Source: Candidatus Prevotella equi
Lineage (GTDB): Bacteria; Bacteroidota; Bacteroidia; Bacteroidales; Bacteroidaceae
Reading direction: 5' to 3'
NCBI GenBank assembly: GCA_018065145.1
Contig: JAGHTW010000062.1
Location: 1-46,126, forward strand
DNA: 46,126 nucleotides
In this document: positions 29,742 through 38,737 of the stretch, piece by piece
Position numbering within the stretch: position 1 is the stretch's first letter
Layout of the letters: every line of letters begins with the position of its first letter
Program-made: the position numbers and the translations under genes
Notes under the pieces: generated by a model
Seen by the model: the letters and a program-made list of their open reading frames with translations, nothing else
What the model was told of the DNA's origin: nothing
Database searches by the model: none

Positions 29742-31850
29742 TTATAATTTTTCAATTTTCAATTTGCCATTTGTCCTACGTAGCAGAGTGACGCTGGTGA
29801 GTTGCAGGAGTGGTGCGGTGGTGGCGTTGAGGATTTTCTTTTGCTCTGCCTGTAGGTAGATGGGTGCTTCGTGGGTTAGTGGGAGGATGCGTAGCTGTAT
29901 CTTCTTTCCTACGATGTCGGTGAGTCTGACGAGCATTGCCTTGCCGTTCCAGAAGTTGTCCATGATGAGCTGGTCATCGGCATAGAGACGTGCGCAGTCT
30001 CCTTGATAGTCTATCTGGAGGAAGCAGTCGTCGGGTGTCTCGAGTGTTGTGGCAGGTAGTGTGATGTCCCATACTGCTGCGGCACTGAAGTCGCTATCGG
30101 TAGGCATGGCGGCTACTTTCTGTGTTCCGAGTGTGACGGTGCGTGGTGTGCCTGCTGCCTGTCGCTGTGTAGCGGTGATGACGATGCTGTTGTCCTGCTG
30201 CCAGTATTCTTCCTTTATGTCGTTGCCGTCCTTATAGAGAATTGCTCCTGGATGCTGGGCGAAGTGTATCTGTCCGTCAATCTTGAAGGCTGTCTGTGCT
30301 TTCTCCTGTGACATTACGCATACGGTGATGTCCTTGACGCGCATGGCTTTGTTGGGTTTTGGTGCCATTCGCTTTCCATCGATGGTAATGGTTGGCTTGA
30401 TGCCTTTTATGACGAAGAGATAGATGGTGTCGCCGGTGTGACAGAAGGGTTGTGCATCGGCGGTGATGGTGTGTCCGCGGAACGGCATGTTGACAGGACG
30501 GACATAGGCGTTGCCTTGTTCGTTGAGGATGCGTACGTAGTCGTTGTAGAACTCAAAGCATCCGCGGCGTGCGTAGTGTTCGGAGAGGGTATCGACAGGC
30601 ATTGCGGCGAGTTGCTCTCCCCAATCGGCGAGGAACTGATGCAGGAGGCGTGTCTGATGGAAGGCGTTGAGGTTTGGCTGTCCCATCTCTCCGAGTGGGC
30701 ACTGGAAGTCATAGGACATGAGTGGCATGTCGTTGTAGTTGGTGACGTTGGTGTGCTGTGTCTCTGCCCATCCGTATAGTCCCTTTGTGTCGTAGGCAAA
30801 TTCGCTGACGGATGGGTTGGTGCCGCCGTGGTACATGTAGTATCCTGGCAGGTTGGAACCGCTGCCGAGCTTGCATATCGCCATTGGCATGGCTTCGTTG
30901 CCTGACATGTTTATTCGACGGTGATATGCGGGCATCATGCCTCCGCCGAGTTCGCAGGTGAGGTATGGATAGGTGCCTGCCTTGTTGTCGGTGGCGGTGG
31001 CGGTGAGGTCTGAGGCGGTGAATGTCTCTGTTGCTATGACGCGGCTCATGCGGTCATCGCGCATGATGAAGGCGTTGCGGTAGTCTCCCGGCATGTCGGT
31101 GAGCTTTCTGTCCCAGAAGCCATCGGCATAGTCGCCGTAGAGGGGCAGCAGCTTGCCGTATTCTTCTTTTCCGTTGAGCTTAGGCCATCCCGTACGTGTG
31201 TAGTATGGTGTATCGAAACCTATTGCTACAGCCATGTTCTTGAGTGCCATGAGGTATGGCCATGGTCCTCGTGACTCGTTTTCTATCTGCACTCCTATGA
31301 CGGGACCGCCATGCTTATGGAGCATATCGCTTGTCTGTGCGAAGATATTGCTGTATAGGCGTTGCGTGGCGGCAAGGAATCCCGGTGCCGTAGAGCGCAG
31401 CTTGTAGTTCTTTGGGTCTTTGGCTGCCTTGTCGGTGAGCCATAGTGGGAATCCGCCCTGCACTACCTCGCCATGGCAGAATGGTCCGATGCGCAGTATG
31501 ACGGGCATGTTCTCTTCCTTGCATATCTGCAGGAAGGCATGGAGGTCACGCTTTCCGCTCCAGTCCCATTGTCCTTCTTTTTGCTCGTGGTGTATCCAGA
31601 AGACGTATGTGGAGAGTATGGTGATGCCACCTGCCCGCATCTTCTGTATCTCATGGCGCCATTCTTGCTGTGGCACGCGCGAGAAGTGTATCTCTCCCAT
31701 GACGGGAAGGATAGGACGGTCGTTGAGGGTGAGGGACGTTGGGGTCCATGACCACTTGTCCGCCGCAAAGACGGAGGTGGAAAGTAAAAATAACAAATGG
31801 ATAATTGAAAGTTGAAAATTGAAAATTTTGTGGCGACGGGTGGTTATCAT
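29742..31850 (-). CDS. Glycoside hydrolase family 35 beta-galactosidase, exported
   Basis: The 702-residue product has an N-terminal signal peptide (cut after VFA, about residue 29) and a GH35 barrel. Glu192 in VQIENES is the acid/base and Glu300 in LTCELGGG the nucleophile. Other GH35 marks are PVMGEIHFSRVP, STYVFWIHHE and LRIGPFCHGEVVQGGFP. Beta-sandwich domains make up the C-terminal half. It should release terminal beta-galactose, for example from pectic galactan side chains. The signal peptide (HKIFNFQLSIIHLLFLL) and the last residues (GKLKIEKL) are encoded by family B repeats. It is last in the minus-strand carbohydrate operon. Confidence 0.88.
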   Translation of the reverse strand: MITTRRHKIFNFQLSIIHLLFLLSTSVFAADKWSWTPTSLTLNDRPILPVMGEIHFSRVPQQEWRHEIQKMRAGGITILSTYVFWIHHEQKEGQWDWSGKRDLHAFLQICKEENMPVILRIGPFCHGEVVQGGFPLWLTDKAAKDPKNYKLRSTAPGFLAATQRLYSNIFAQTSDMLHKHGGPVIGVQIENESRGPWPYLMALKNMAVAIGFDTPYYTRTGWPKLNGKEEYGKLLPLYGDYADGFWDRKLTDMPGDYRNAFIMRDDRMSRVIATETFTASDLTATATDNKAGTYPYLTCELGGGMMPAYHRRINMSGNEAMPMAICKLGSGSNLPGYYMYHGGTNPSVSEFAYDTKGLYGWAETQHTNVTNYNDMPLMSYDFQCPLGEMGQPNLNAFHQTRLLHQFLADWGEQLAAMPVDTLSEHYARRGCFEFYNDYVRILNEQGNAYVRPVNMPFRGHTITADAQPFCHTGDTIYLFVIKGIKPTITIDGKRMAPKPNKAMRVKDITVCVMSQEKAQTAFKIDGQIHFAQHPGAILYKDGNDIKEEYWQQDNSIVITATQRQAAGTPRTVTLGTQKVAAMPTDSDFSAAAVWDITLPATTLETPDDCFLQIDYQGDCARLYADDQLIMDNFWNGKAMLVRLTDIVGKKIQLRILPLTHEAPIYLQAEQKKILNATTAPLLQLTSVTLLRRTNGKLKIEKL
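29746..29775. repeat. Family B fragment at the GH35 3' end
   Basis: TTTTTCAATTTTCAATTTGCC encompasses the stop codon and the last eight codons of the GH35 gene. Confidence 0.75.
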
Positions 31851-31891
31851 ACTTTTTACTTTTTAATTTTTACTTATTACTTTTTACTTTT
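31799..31891. repeat. Family B then family H repeats at the DUF5107/GH35 junction
   Basis: ATAATTGAAAGTTGAAAATTG words (31800-31828) lead into TTGTGGCGACGG, a degenerate version of the GGCGCC core. The family H words TTTTTACTTATTACTTTTTA follow up to 31891. The GH35 start codon and the DUF5107 stop codon are both in this block. Confidence 0.8.
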
Positions 31892-34800
31892 TAATCCCCG
31901 CCTGTCCGAGGGCTATCATGTTCTCGCAGTGTCGGCGGTTGCGGACATTGAGGTCTTCATCCCAAACGAGGAGGTCTGGGAGTGATACGGCGAAGTAGTC
32001 CATCTTCACTTCGTCGTGGTAATGCTGCTTACCGTAGTTGATGAGTTTGTAGAATAGTCCTCGTGCCTTGTCCTCCATACCGAGTGCGCGGTAACAGAGT
32101 GCTGCATAGTATATCTTCTCGGGTTTGGCATCGTTGTAGTATAGTGCGGCAGCAGGTTCTGTAGGACCTACGGTGCCGAGTTGGTAGTTTTCGATGGCTT
32201 GCTGCTCGTAACGTGCCTGTTGCTCTGGAGTATCTGCCTGCTGTGACAGTTTCTCGTAAGCCTGGCCGAGGTAATAATAGATATCGTTGTCCTGAGAACC
32301 GTAGAGCTTTCCTTCACCAAGGTTGTGGGGGAAGACGAGACTCTCGTTGAGCAGGGAAACAGCATTTTCCAATTTCAATTCACTATTTTCCATTTGTATC
32401 ATTTCCTTTGCCATTTCTATGCGACAAAGCTGATACTGTCCGCTGACTTTTCCTTCTCCGCCTTCCCATGGATGGAAGATGCGATTGTCTATTATCTCTT
32501 TTGCCTCTTGGTATCGTGCGAGTGCATTGAGGATTGTGGCGTGTTCGAGAACGAGGTCGTCACGCTGAATGACAACGTCAGGGTGTTGGTCGTATAATGC
32601 GATACGCTCCTCAAGGGGATGGTCGAGTTTCTTGAGCAACTGATCGTACTCCATGAATATGCGTGCATCATTCTCATCGAGATGGTATGCCTTCTCCATG
32701 CAGCCGAGTGCTTTTGCGGCATCTTTCTCCTTATTATAATAATAGAGAGCGAGGTTACGCCATACTGTTGGATACTGCGCATTGCGCTCAGATGAGATGG
32801 TCCAGTATTTTGAAGCGAGGTCATACTGTCGTTTGTCATAGTAGAGGCATCCGAGGAGGTATGGTGCTCGTGCGCTTGCGGTGTTCTCCGTGTGCCAGAG
32901 AAGCACTGGTATATCCTCAAGACGGTTAGGGAAGTATATTCCCATCGGGCATGTCTCTCCCTCACTCATGCCTTCCTTGGCGATGCAGTAGTCCTGATGA
33001 AAATGGCTCATGGCGGTCATGGCGTGTTCTTCACGCGCCATCTCCCATACCTGATATGCCTCCATGATAAAGAGCATGGATTCGTAGTGCAGGGCGAGTA
33101 TGTCGTAGTTGTAGTCGCTGTGACGCATGAGAGCCTTGAGGGTATCGAGCTCTGTTGGGTTCCCGGTGAGGAGATAGTGTTCGTAAAGGCATGCGAAATT
33201 GAAGTGGTCCTGTTGTAGTTCTGCTTCTATCGTTGCCAAGGCGTTGGATTTCTCTCCGAGCATACGCAGTGCTGCTGCCTTGATGGCAACGGCACGATGG
33301 TTGTGTGTACCGAATGATATGGCACGCTCTGCTTCATCGAGGGCGTCTTCCCATCGCTGTTCCATCATGCTTATCACGGCGCAATGGAGGTATGCGGCAC
33401 ATGCCCAGCCGTTGTTCCAGCTTGCCTTCCAGAACCATTTGTAGGCTACGGCATAATTGCCGAGGTAGTAGTTGCAGAGGGCGAGATTGTATATTGCTTC
33501 GCCATCATACGGGTTAGGGTTTCGTTTCTGTAGTATCTTGACGGCAGCCTGGAAATATGGCAATGCCTCTTCGAAACGTCCGCGACGCATGAGCCATAGT
33601 CCTTTCTGATTATTGCATCGCACATCCTTTGGATCACGTCGCAGTGCCTCGTCGTAATAGTCGAGTGCGGACCATGTGGCATGGCGGTACTGTTCCAGAT
33701 GCAGACCGGTGAGGTATAGCTGTTCGTTGGTCTTGGTGTCCTCAGGAGCCAGGGCTGCCTCTGCCGCATCAGGTGTCTTACGTATCTCATCGTCCTCTGG
33801 TGTGAAGGAAAGGAGTGTGCTGCCATTACGCGGTGTATCGGAAGCGTCAAGCAACTGTACGGTAAGCGTCTTTGAGTAAGCGTCCTCCACCTCTATGATT
33901 ACCTCAGTGACGGTTTCCGGTGACACGGTTACATCTTCGTTTACATCGCCACAGTCAAGCGTTACGGTTTGTTTGCTGGTAGCATAAACGAGGATTTTGA
34001 CATGTGTCTTGTCTATAGGCTCTACGTCCATGACAAAGTCCTTGCTGGCATTCTTCACGTCAGGCATATTGCAGTAAGGCATGAAGTATTGTTTGAAACG
34101 CTTCTCCTCGTAAGGCATGAGCCATGTGAAGTCGGGCTGATTCTCGGTATATACGCCAGCCATGAGTTCGATGTATGGTCCGTCGTTATCGGTAAGGTTA
34201 CGGTCCCATGCTCGTCCGAAGTCTCCATTGCCCCATGTCCACTGTTTCTTGCCTGGTGAGAAGTGGTTGCTTGCTACGTGGAGCATTCCTGCCTTGCTGT
34301 CGTTTTCGTATCCTCCCTCGAAGTTGTACTTGGAATTGACTCCCATGTATGAGGTAGGAACCTTGATATTCTTGTAGTTTGCTATATCCACACCGGCAGA
34401 GTAGTCCATCTTGTAGTATGTACCCGTTGCTATAGGGAAGGTGCTGACGGCACGCTTGCCATGGTCGAAGACGGCATTGATGTCTGGTGGGAAGATGCTA
34501 CGGTAGTCATCGTTGACATGTACGGCAGGATTAGCCCACCACAGGAATGTCTGTGGCAATGGTGACTGATTGCTTACCTTTCCCTCTATCTCAAGGTATG
34601 CACAGCCGGGACGCAGTGTGAATCCTGCCATGCCTTTCTGTCCGAACATGCGTTCGTGCTCGTTTACCCACACCGTGACGCTGCCGTCCTTGTTCTCCAC
34701 GATGGTGGAATCAACAGGAAGGAAGGTGGAAGGGCGATGGTGCTGCGGCCAGTTGAACTCTATGCCTCCACTAATCCATGGTCCGGCAAGACCAACGAGG

Positions 34801-35099
34801 GCTGGCTTGATGACATTGTTGTAATAGACAAAGTGGCGCTGGCGTATCTTGTCATACGCCATCTGTATGCGTCCGCCCAGCTCGGGCAGAATCATCACTT
34901 TGATATATTCGTTCTCCATCCATACTGCGTGGTATGTATGATCGGTTTTTGTGTCTGCTATCTTTTCTATAACAGGATATGGATACACAACACCACTGGA
35001 ACCTTGATAAACACGGTTCTCAAGAAATATTGGTGTCTTTTCGTATGCACCGCATTCGTATGTGGGAATGACGATGTCTTCTTTCCAAGCTTTTGTCAT
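31884..35099 (-). CDS. DUF5107 domain protein with C-terminal TPR repeats
   Basis: The 1071-residue product has an N-terminal DUF5107 region (about 1-400) of the galactose-mutarotase-like beta type: MILPELGGRIQMAYDKIRQR, GISGGIEFNWPQHHRP-like WISGGIEFNWPQHHRP and FLWWANPAVHVNDDYRSIFP. A long C-terminal array of tetratricopeptide helices follows (about 450-1060, for example EALPYFQAAVKILQKRNP and RAPYLLGCLYYDKRQYDLA). No signal peptide is seen, so it is probably cytoplasmic. The family is linked to carbohydrate loci and may bind or act on sugars, but activity is not established. A family B piece (MIQMENSELKLENAV) is inserted in a late TPR linker. Confidence 0.8.
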   Translation of the reverse strand: MTKAWKEDIVIPTYECGAYEKTPIFLENRVYQGSSGVVYPYPVIEKIADTKTDHTYHAVWMENEYIKVMILPELGGRIQMAYDKIRQRHFVYYNNVIKPALVGLAGPWISGGIEFNWPQHHRPSTFLPVDSTIVENKDGSVTVWVNEHERMFGQKGMAGFTLRPGCAYLEIEGKVSNQSPLPQTFLWWANPAVHVNDDYRSIFPPDINAVFDHGKRAVSTFPIATGTYYKMDYSAGVDIANYKNIKVPTSYMGVNSKYNFEGGYENDSKAGMLHVASNHFSPGKKQWTWGNGDFGRAWDRNLTDNDGPYIELMAGVYTENQPDFTWLMPYEEKRFKQYFMPYCNMPDVKNASKDFVMDVEPIDKTHVKILVYATSKQTVTLDCGDVNEDVTVSPETVTEVIIEVEDAYSKTLTVQLLDASDTPRNGSTLLSFTPEDDEIRKTPDAAEAALAPEDTKTNEQLYLTGLHLEQYRHATWSALDYYDEALRRDPKDVRCNNQKGLWLMRRGRFEEALPYFQAAVKILQKRNPNPYDGEAIYNLALCNYYLGNYAVAYKWFWKASWNNGWACAAYLHCAVISMMEQRWEDALDEAERAISFGTHNHRAVAIKAAALRMLGEKSNALATIEAELQQDHFNFACLYEHYLLTGNPTELDTLKALMRHSDYNYDILALHYESMLFIMEAYQVWEMAREEHAMTAMSHFHQDYCIAKEGMSEGETCPMGIYFPNRLEDIPVLLWHTENTASARAPYLLGCLYYDKRQYDLASKYWTISSERNAQYPTVWRNLALYYYNKEKDAAKALGCMEKAYHLDENDARIFMEYDQLLKKLDHPLEERIALYDQHPDVVIQRDDLVLEHATILNALARYQEAKEIIDNRIFHPWEGGEGKVSGQYQLCRIEMAKEMIQMENSELKLENAVSLLNESLVFPHNLGEGKLYGSQDNDIYYYLGQAYEKLSQQADTPEQQARYEQQAIENYQLGTVGPTEPAAALYYNDAKPEKIYYAALCYRALGMEDKARGLFYKLINYGKQHYHDEVKMDYFAVSLPDLLVWDEDLNVRNRRHCENMIALGQAGIKK
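32366..32397. repeat. Family B fragment inside the DUF5107-TPR gene
   Basis: TTTTCCAATTTCAATTCACT and ATTTTCCATTTG are read in frame as QMENSELKLENA. Confidence 0.6.
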
Positions 35100-35125
35100 T
35101 GCAATATATTAAAAATTAGTAAATA

Positions 35126-35243
35126 GACCCACCCCAGCCCTCCCTGTGAGGGAGGGGTAGGCGCAGTATAAAAAGAGCCTATAATAATGCCCGCATAACC
35201 CTCCCTCCCTCACAGGGAGGGACGGGGTGGGTCTCTTTTAGTC
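35126..35243. repeat. Family A inverted pair (nested palindromes)
   Basis: The left arm 35126-35159 (GACCCACCCCAGCCCTCCCT, then GTGAGGGAGGGG) and right arm 35206-35243 (CCCTCCCTCACAGGGAGGG, then ACGGGGTGGGTC) are inverted relative to each other over about 30 bases. Each arm has its own palindrome. About 47 unrelated bases separate them. It fills the gap between the MFS and DUF5107 genes and resembles a BIME or small MITE. Confidence 0.85.
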
Positions 35244-36491
35244 CTCCAGTTCTTTTCCCTTTGTCTCTGGGCAATTGCGGTAGAGGACAATGAAGGCTAT
35301 GGCGCATATAGCGCTGTATATCCAGAATGAGCCGTAGCTGCCGAGCGCCGTATTCATGATAGGAAACGAGAATGTCAGTGTGCAGCATCCTGTCCACAGT
35401 GCGAAGGTACATATTGCCATTGCCACACCTCGGATGCGGTTAGGGAATATTTCTGCGAGCAATACCCATGTTACCGGACCCAGTGTCATGGCGTAGCACG
35501 ATATAGCAGCAACGACAAGGATGACCATGAGAACTCCCGTGACATGAATATAGTAACAGGTGCCAAGGATGAGGTATATGGCTGACAGTCCGCCTGCACC
35601 GATGAGCATGAGGGCACGACGGCCCCATTTCTCTATCGTGTAAAGGGCTGCAAAGGTGAACAGTACGTTGGCTATACCCGTGATGACAATGTTGATAAAC
35701 ATACCGTCAACGTCAAAGCCTGCTGCGGTGAATATCTCTTCGGCATAGTTGAAGATGACATTAGTGCCACACCACTGTTGGAAGACGGCAATGAAGATGC
35801 CTAAGGCTAAGAGTTTGTCAAATGGAAAGTTGAAAATGGAAAATTGAAAATTGGCTGGCGCCGCACAATTATTCATTTTTAATTTTTCATTTTTCATTTT
35901 CAAGAAAACAGGGCTCTCTGGTATAAAGAAACTCAGGATAAGGAATAGTCCTGCAGGTATCGTCTCAGCCCAAAACATCCATCTCCAGGCCCATTGCGTG
36001 CCCCAATCCGACGTTACTCCTTGGCCTATGAGCATATTGACAATCTGAGCAGAGAGGATGCCTAAGACAATGGTCATCTGGTTGAGGCTTACCATGCGTC
36101 CACGAATGTTTGCCGGAGAGACTTCGGCAATATACATCGGTGACAACGCACTGGCAACGCCAATGCCTACACCGCCCACGAAACGTGCAATGTTGAAAAG
36201 TGTAAAGTCATTGAAGAGACCTGTGGCAACGGCACTGATGGTAAAGAGTATTGCCGCCGTGATGAGCAATGGCTTACGGCCGTAACGGTCGGCAGCACTG
36301 CCGGCTACCATTGCGCCGACAAGACAACCTATAAGAGCTGTCGTCATGGCTAAGCCTTGCATGACAGGATCGTCAGCAATAGAGAAGAAAGACTCGTAAA
36401 AAGGCTTGGCACCGCCGATTACTACCCAATCATAGCCAAAAAGCAAACCGCCCATGGCTGACACACAGCATATAAAAAAGAAATAGTACAT
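35238..36491 (-). CDS. MFS sugar porter with repeat-replaced central loop
   Basis: The 417-residue product is a major-facilitator sugar porter. It has GGLLFGYDWVVIGGAKPFYE in TM1, DRYGRKPLL (loop 2-3), PMYIAEVSPANIRGRMVSLNQ, PESPVFL after TM6, VFQQWCGTNVIFNYAEEIF in TM7, EKWGRR and LAEIFPNRIRGVAMA. In typical relatives a helical domain of 60-70 residues joins TM6 and TM7. Here only about 27 residues (198-224) join them, and these are encoded by a complete family B element. Nearest families transport xylose, arabinose, galactose or glucose with H+. The start overlaps the SGNH gene stop (TAATG). Confidence 0.85.
   Translation of the reverse strand: MYYFFFICCVSAMGGLLFGYDWVVIGGAKPFYESFFSIADDPVMQGLAMTTALIGCLVGAMVAGSAADRYGRKPLLITAAILFTISAVATGLFNDFTLFNIARFVGGVGIGVASALSPMYIAEVSPANIRGRMVSLNQMTIVLGILSAQIVNMLIGQGVTSDWGTQWAWRWMFWAETIPAGLFLILSFFIPESPVFLKMKNEKLKMNNCAAPANFQFSIFNFPFDKLLALGIFIAVFQQWCGTNVIFNYAEEIFTAAGFDVDGMFINIVITGIANVLFTFAALYTIEKWGRRALMLIGAGGLSAIYLILGTCYYIHVTGVLMVILVVAAISCYAMTLGPVTWVLLAEIFPNRIRGVAMAICTFALWTGCCTLTFSFPIMNTALGSYGSFWIYSAICAIAFIVLYRNCPETKGKELED
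35820..35904. repeat. Complete family B element inside the MFS gene
   Basis: The left arm GAAAATGGAAAATTGAAAATT (as two words) is followed by the core GGCTGGCGCCGCACAATTATTC (35853-35874, containing GGCGCC) and an inverted right arm of TTTTTCATTTTTCATTTTC. It is read in frame on the minus strand through its whole length (KMKNEKLKM, then CAAPA, then NFQFSIFNF). Confidence 0.88.
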
Positions 36492-37144
36492 TACTTTAAG
36501 TATTGTTTTATTTGTTGAGCGATTGACTTCATACCTTTTACTGATGGATGGCCCATCTGTTTGTCTATGTCATGAAGCTGGATGACAGGAACACCATGGA
36601 GTTTGCATAACTCCAAAGTGGCTTCGTTGATGTCCTGACGGAGTTCGCTGTTGAGAATGAAGTATATCTTTACGTTGATATATCGCTTGACCATATAGCC
36701 CAGCATCTTATTGAGAGCAGGACGATAGGTGTAGAGGTCTTTTGAATCATTATCACCTACACGTGCACCGCTCCATGAGTCGTTGGTACCACCGAAGATG
36801 AAGATGATATCTGGATTGCCGAGGTCATCGGCACGATTCTCAAAGGAACGAAGACGATAGTCCTCGGCATTGTAACCACGGTAGCATATCGTAGAACCGG
36901 AATAGGAGTTGTTCTTGCATAGCTTCCATCCCATATCGGTGATGAGTTGGTGCCACCATGTGTCCTCTACACGGCGAACGTCATTCTTCTGTGCAGGATA
37001 CCAAACCAGATTGGTATCAGGCTCTACGTAGTCAGCGAAGGTGGAATAGGAGTCGCCAAGGATAGAGACAGAGATTTTCTGTGCGGATGCTCCTACTACG
37101 GATAACAAGAGGAGAAGGGTTGAGATGATTATCTTACGTGTCAT
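36491..37144 (-). CDS. SGNH/GDSL-family hydrolase, exported
   Basis: The 217-residue product begins with a signal peptide (cut after ASA, about 21). It shows the SGNH blocks: VSILGDSYSTF (block I Ser), NNSYSGSTIC (block II Gly), FGGTNDSW (block III Asn) and QMGHPSVKGM (block V His). It is likely an esterase, for example a deacetylase acting on acetylated pectin, given the neighbours. It sits between the GH105 gene (45-base gap) and the MFS gene (overlapping start), so it is in the same operon. Confidence 0.87.
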   Translation of the reverse strand: MTRKIIISTLLLLLSVVGASAQKISVSILGDSYSTFADYVEPDTNLVWYPAQKNDVRRVEDTWWHQLITDMGWKLCKNNSYSGSTICYRGYNAEDYRLRSFENRADDLGNPDIIFIFGGTNDSWSGARVGDNDSKDLYTYRPALNKMLGYMVKRYINVKIYFILNSELRQDINEATLELCKLHGVPVIQLHDIDKQMGHPSVKGMKSIAQQIKQYLK

Positions 37145-37189
37145 GATGTTATGGTATTTTTGTTATGTGATGATTTTTTCTTTCTTAGG

Positions 37190-38590
37190 TTACCAAAGGA
37201 CTTTCTCGTCCTCTACGCCTTCGCGCTGTTCGGAGAATATTGGTTCGTTGGTTTTCTGTGGTGTGGCATAGAACTGCACGGCGGAGTCGTTCATCTTTGG
37301 ATGTGTCTTCTGTAGCATTCGTATTATCTCACCGCCAGCCCAGATGACTGGTCCGTAGCCATGTGCCGCCATGACATGAACAGGACGACAAGCATAGAAG
37401 GCTGGGTCGAAGCCCATGCCGGAACCTACACAGGTGTTCTCTACCTGTCCCTTAGCATTTACCTGACTGCTGACGGCATGCCATGCAAGGAGTGCCTGAG
37501 CGCCATAGGCGAGATTGTCAATCCATCCCTCGTTGATGGCGTGTGCTAAACAGTAGGTGTATATGGCTGTTGCCGACGTTTCAAGATATGTGGTGTTGTC
37601 GTTGAGCAACTGATGCCAGAAGCCGCTCTTGTCCTGAACGGCAGTGAGTCCTGCCACATGCTGACGCAGAAGGGTGAGTATCTCATTGCGACCAGGATAG
37701 TCGGCAGGGAGGACATCGAGGACTTCACACATGGTGAGGATAGCCCAGCCGTTGGCTCTGCCCCAAGGGAAAAACGGATGTGGCGTCATCTCTTCTACCC
37801 AACCGTGACGGAAAAGGATAGCCTGTTCCTGACCACTCATAACGCTCTGTGGCACTGCCATCTTATCGCGGAAGAGACGTATCTGGCGTATTGCCTCGTC
37901 GTAATACTCTGTATTGCCCGTCAGCTTGCCATACCATGCCAGACAAGGGATGCCCATATACATATCGTCGAGCCACACCGTATTATAATGCGGACGTATG
38001 CGCGCGAGGGTGCCGTCCTGCAAACGGTATTGCTTCCTATAGACGTGCTCTATGTAACGCTCGATAATCTTGGTGATTTGGGTGTTTGATTGTTTATCTG
38101 CTTGTTTTTTTATCTGATAGCGTATGAAGCCTGTACACATGGCGCCAGCATCGTCAAGGGCGGTAGGGAAACAAACTTTACGCATCTGATCGTCAAACTT
38201 CATGTCCTTGCTGAGTCGCTTGTAACTCGTAGGTTCTATCTTTGCTATGAGTCCGAGACGGTCTGCGGCAAATTTACTGTATCGCTCATCACCCGTCACC
38301 TTTGCTGCCTCCTGAACAGCGCAGTAGAGGACGCCTATCTCATAGGATGTAAGACGAAGAGTTCCGGTCTTTAACTTATCACCAACGGTCTCGGCAGGCA
38401 TAGCGCCTTCGAGGAATGTCATAACCCTGTCTATCGTTGATTTTACGTCTTCCTGAGCAGGTATGCCATAACCGTATTGATATACGGGATTCATAAGGTG
38501 AAGCGGGGTATTGACATCGTTCACCTCCTGTGCCACAGAGGTAGCAATAGAGGACAAAGCAATGGCGGTGATTGCTAGTAACTTCTTCAT
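37190..38590 (-). CDS. Glycoside hydrolase family 88/105 unsaturated uronyl hydrolase, exported
   Basis: The 466-residue product has a signal peptide (cut near SVAQ) and an (alpha/alpha)6 barrel typical of GH105, with GHs such as unsaturated rhamnogalacturonyl hydrolase. Visible signatures are TVWLDDMYMGIPCLAWYGKLTG, with the catalytic Asp region, FFPWGRANGWAILTM and GFWHQLLNDNTTYLETSATAI. It removes the unsaturated sugar that pectate or rhamnogalacturonan lyases leave on oligosaccharide ends. It is the first gene of the minus-strand operon GH105-SGNH-MFS-DUF5107-GH35, with a promoter at 38621-38652. Confidence 0.87.
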   Translation of the reverse strand: MKKLLAITAIALSSIATSVAQEVNDVNTPLHLMNPVYQYGYGIPAQEDVKSTIDRVMTFLEGAMPAETVGDKLKTGTLRLTSYEIGVLYCAVQEAAKVTGDERYSKFAADRLGLIAKIEPTSYKRLSKDMKFDDQMRKVCFPTALDDAGAMCTGFIRYQIKKQADKQSNTQITKIIERYIEHVYRKQYRLQDGTLARIRPHYNTVWLDDMYMGIPCLAWYGKLTGNTEYYDEAIRQIRLFRDKMAVPQSVMSGQEQAILFRHGWVEEMTPHPFFPWGRANGWAILTMCEVLDVLPADYPGRNEILTLLRQHVAGLTAVQDKSGFWHQLLNDNTTYLETSATAIYTYCLAHAINEGWIDNLAYGAQALLAWHAVSSQVNAKGQVENTCVGSGMGFDPAFYACRPVHVMAAHGYGPVIWAGGEIIRMLQKTHPKMNDSAVQFYATPQKTNEPIFSEQREGVEDEKVLW

Positions 38591-38620
38591 AAGATGTATT
38601 CGGTTTTAGTGTTTTGGCTA

Positions 38621-38652
38621 CAAAGATACACGTTTTTTTTCTTTTCTGCAAA
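38621..38652 (-). promoter_or_regulatory. Promoter for the GH105-GH35 operon
   Basis: On the minus strand: TTTG (38652-38649), a 20-base spacer and TATCTTTG (38628-38621). It lies back to back with the GH2 promoter, with only 5 bases between their -33 elements. Confidence 0.8.
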
Positions 38653-38657
38653 TAAAG

Positions 38658-38689
38658 TTTGAATATCTCATATAATTTTACTATCTTTG
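38658..38689 (+). promoter_or_regulatory. Promoter for the GH2 gene
   Basis: TTTG (38658-38661), a 20-base spacer and TATCTTTG (38682-38689), 48 bases before the ATG. Confidence 0.8.
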
Positions 38690-38692
38690 CCC

Positions 38693-38735
38693 CAAAACCA
38701 CAAAAAACACTAAACCGCAAAACCATAAAACCATA
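38693..38735. repeat. Family F repeat in the GH2 leader
   Basis: AAAACCACAAAAAACACTAA and AACCGCAAAACCATAAAACC words fill the leader of the GH2 gene. The same phrases occur at 44026-44092. Confidence 0.65.
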
Positions 38736-38737
38736 AT

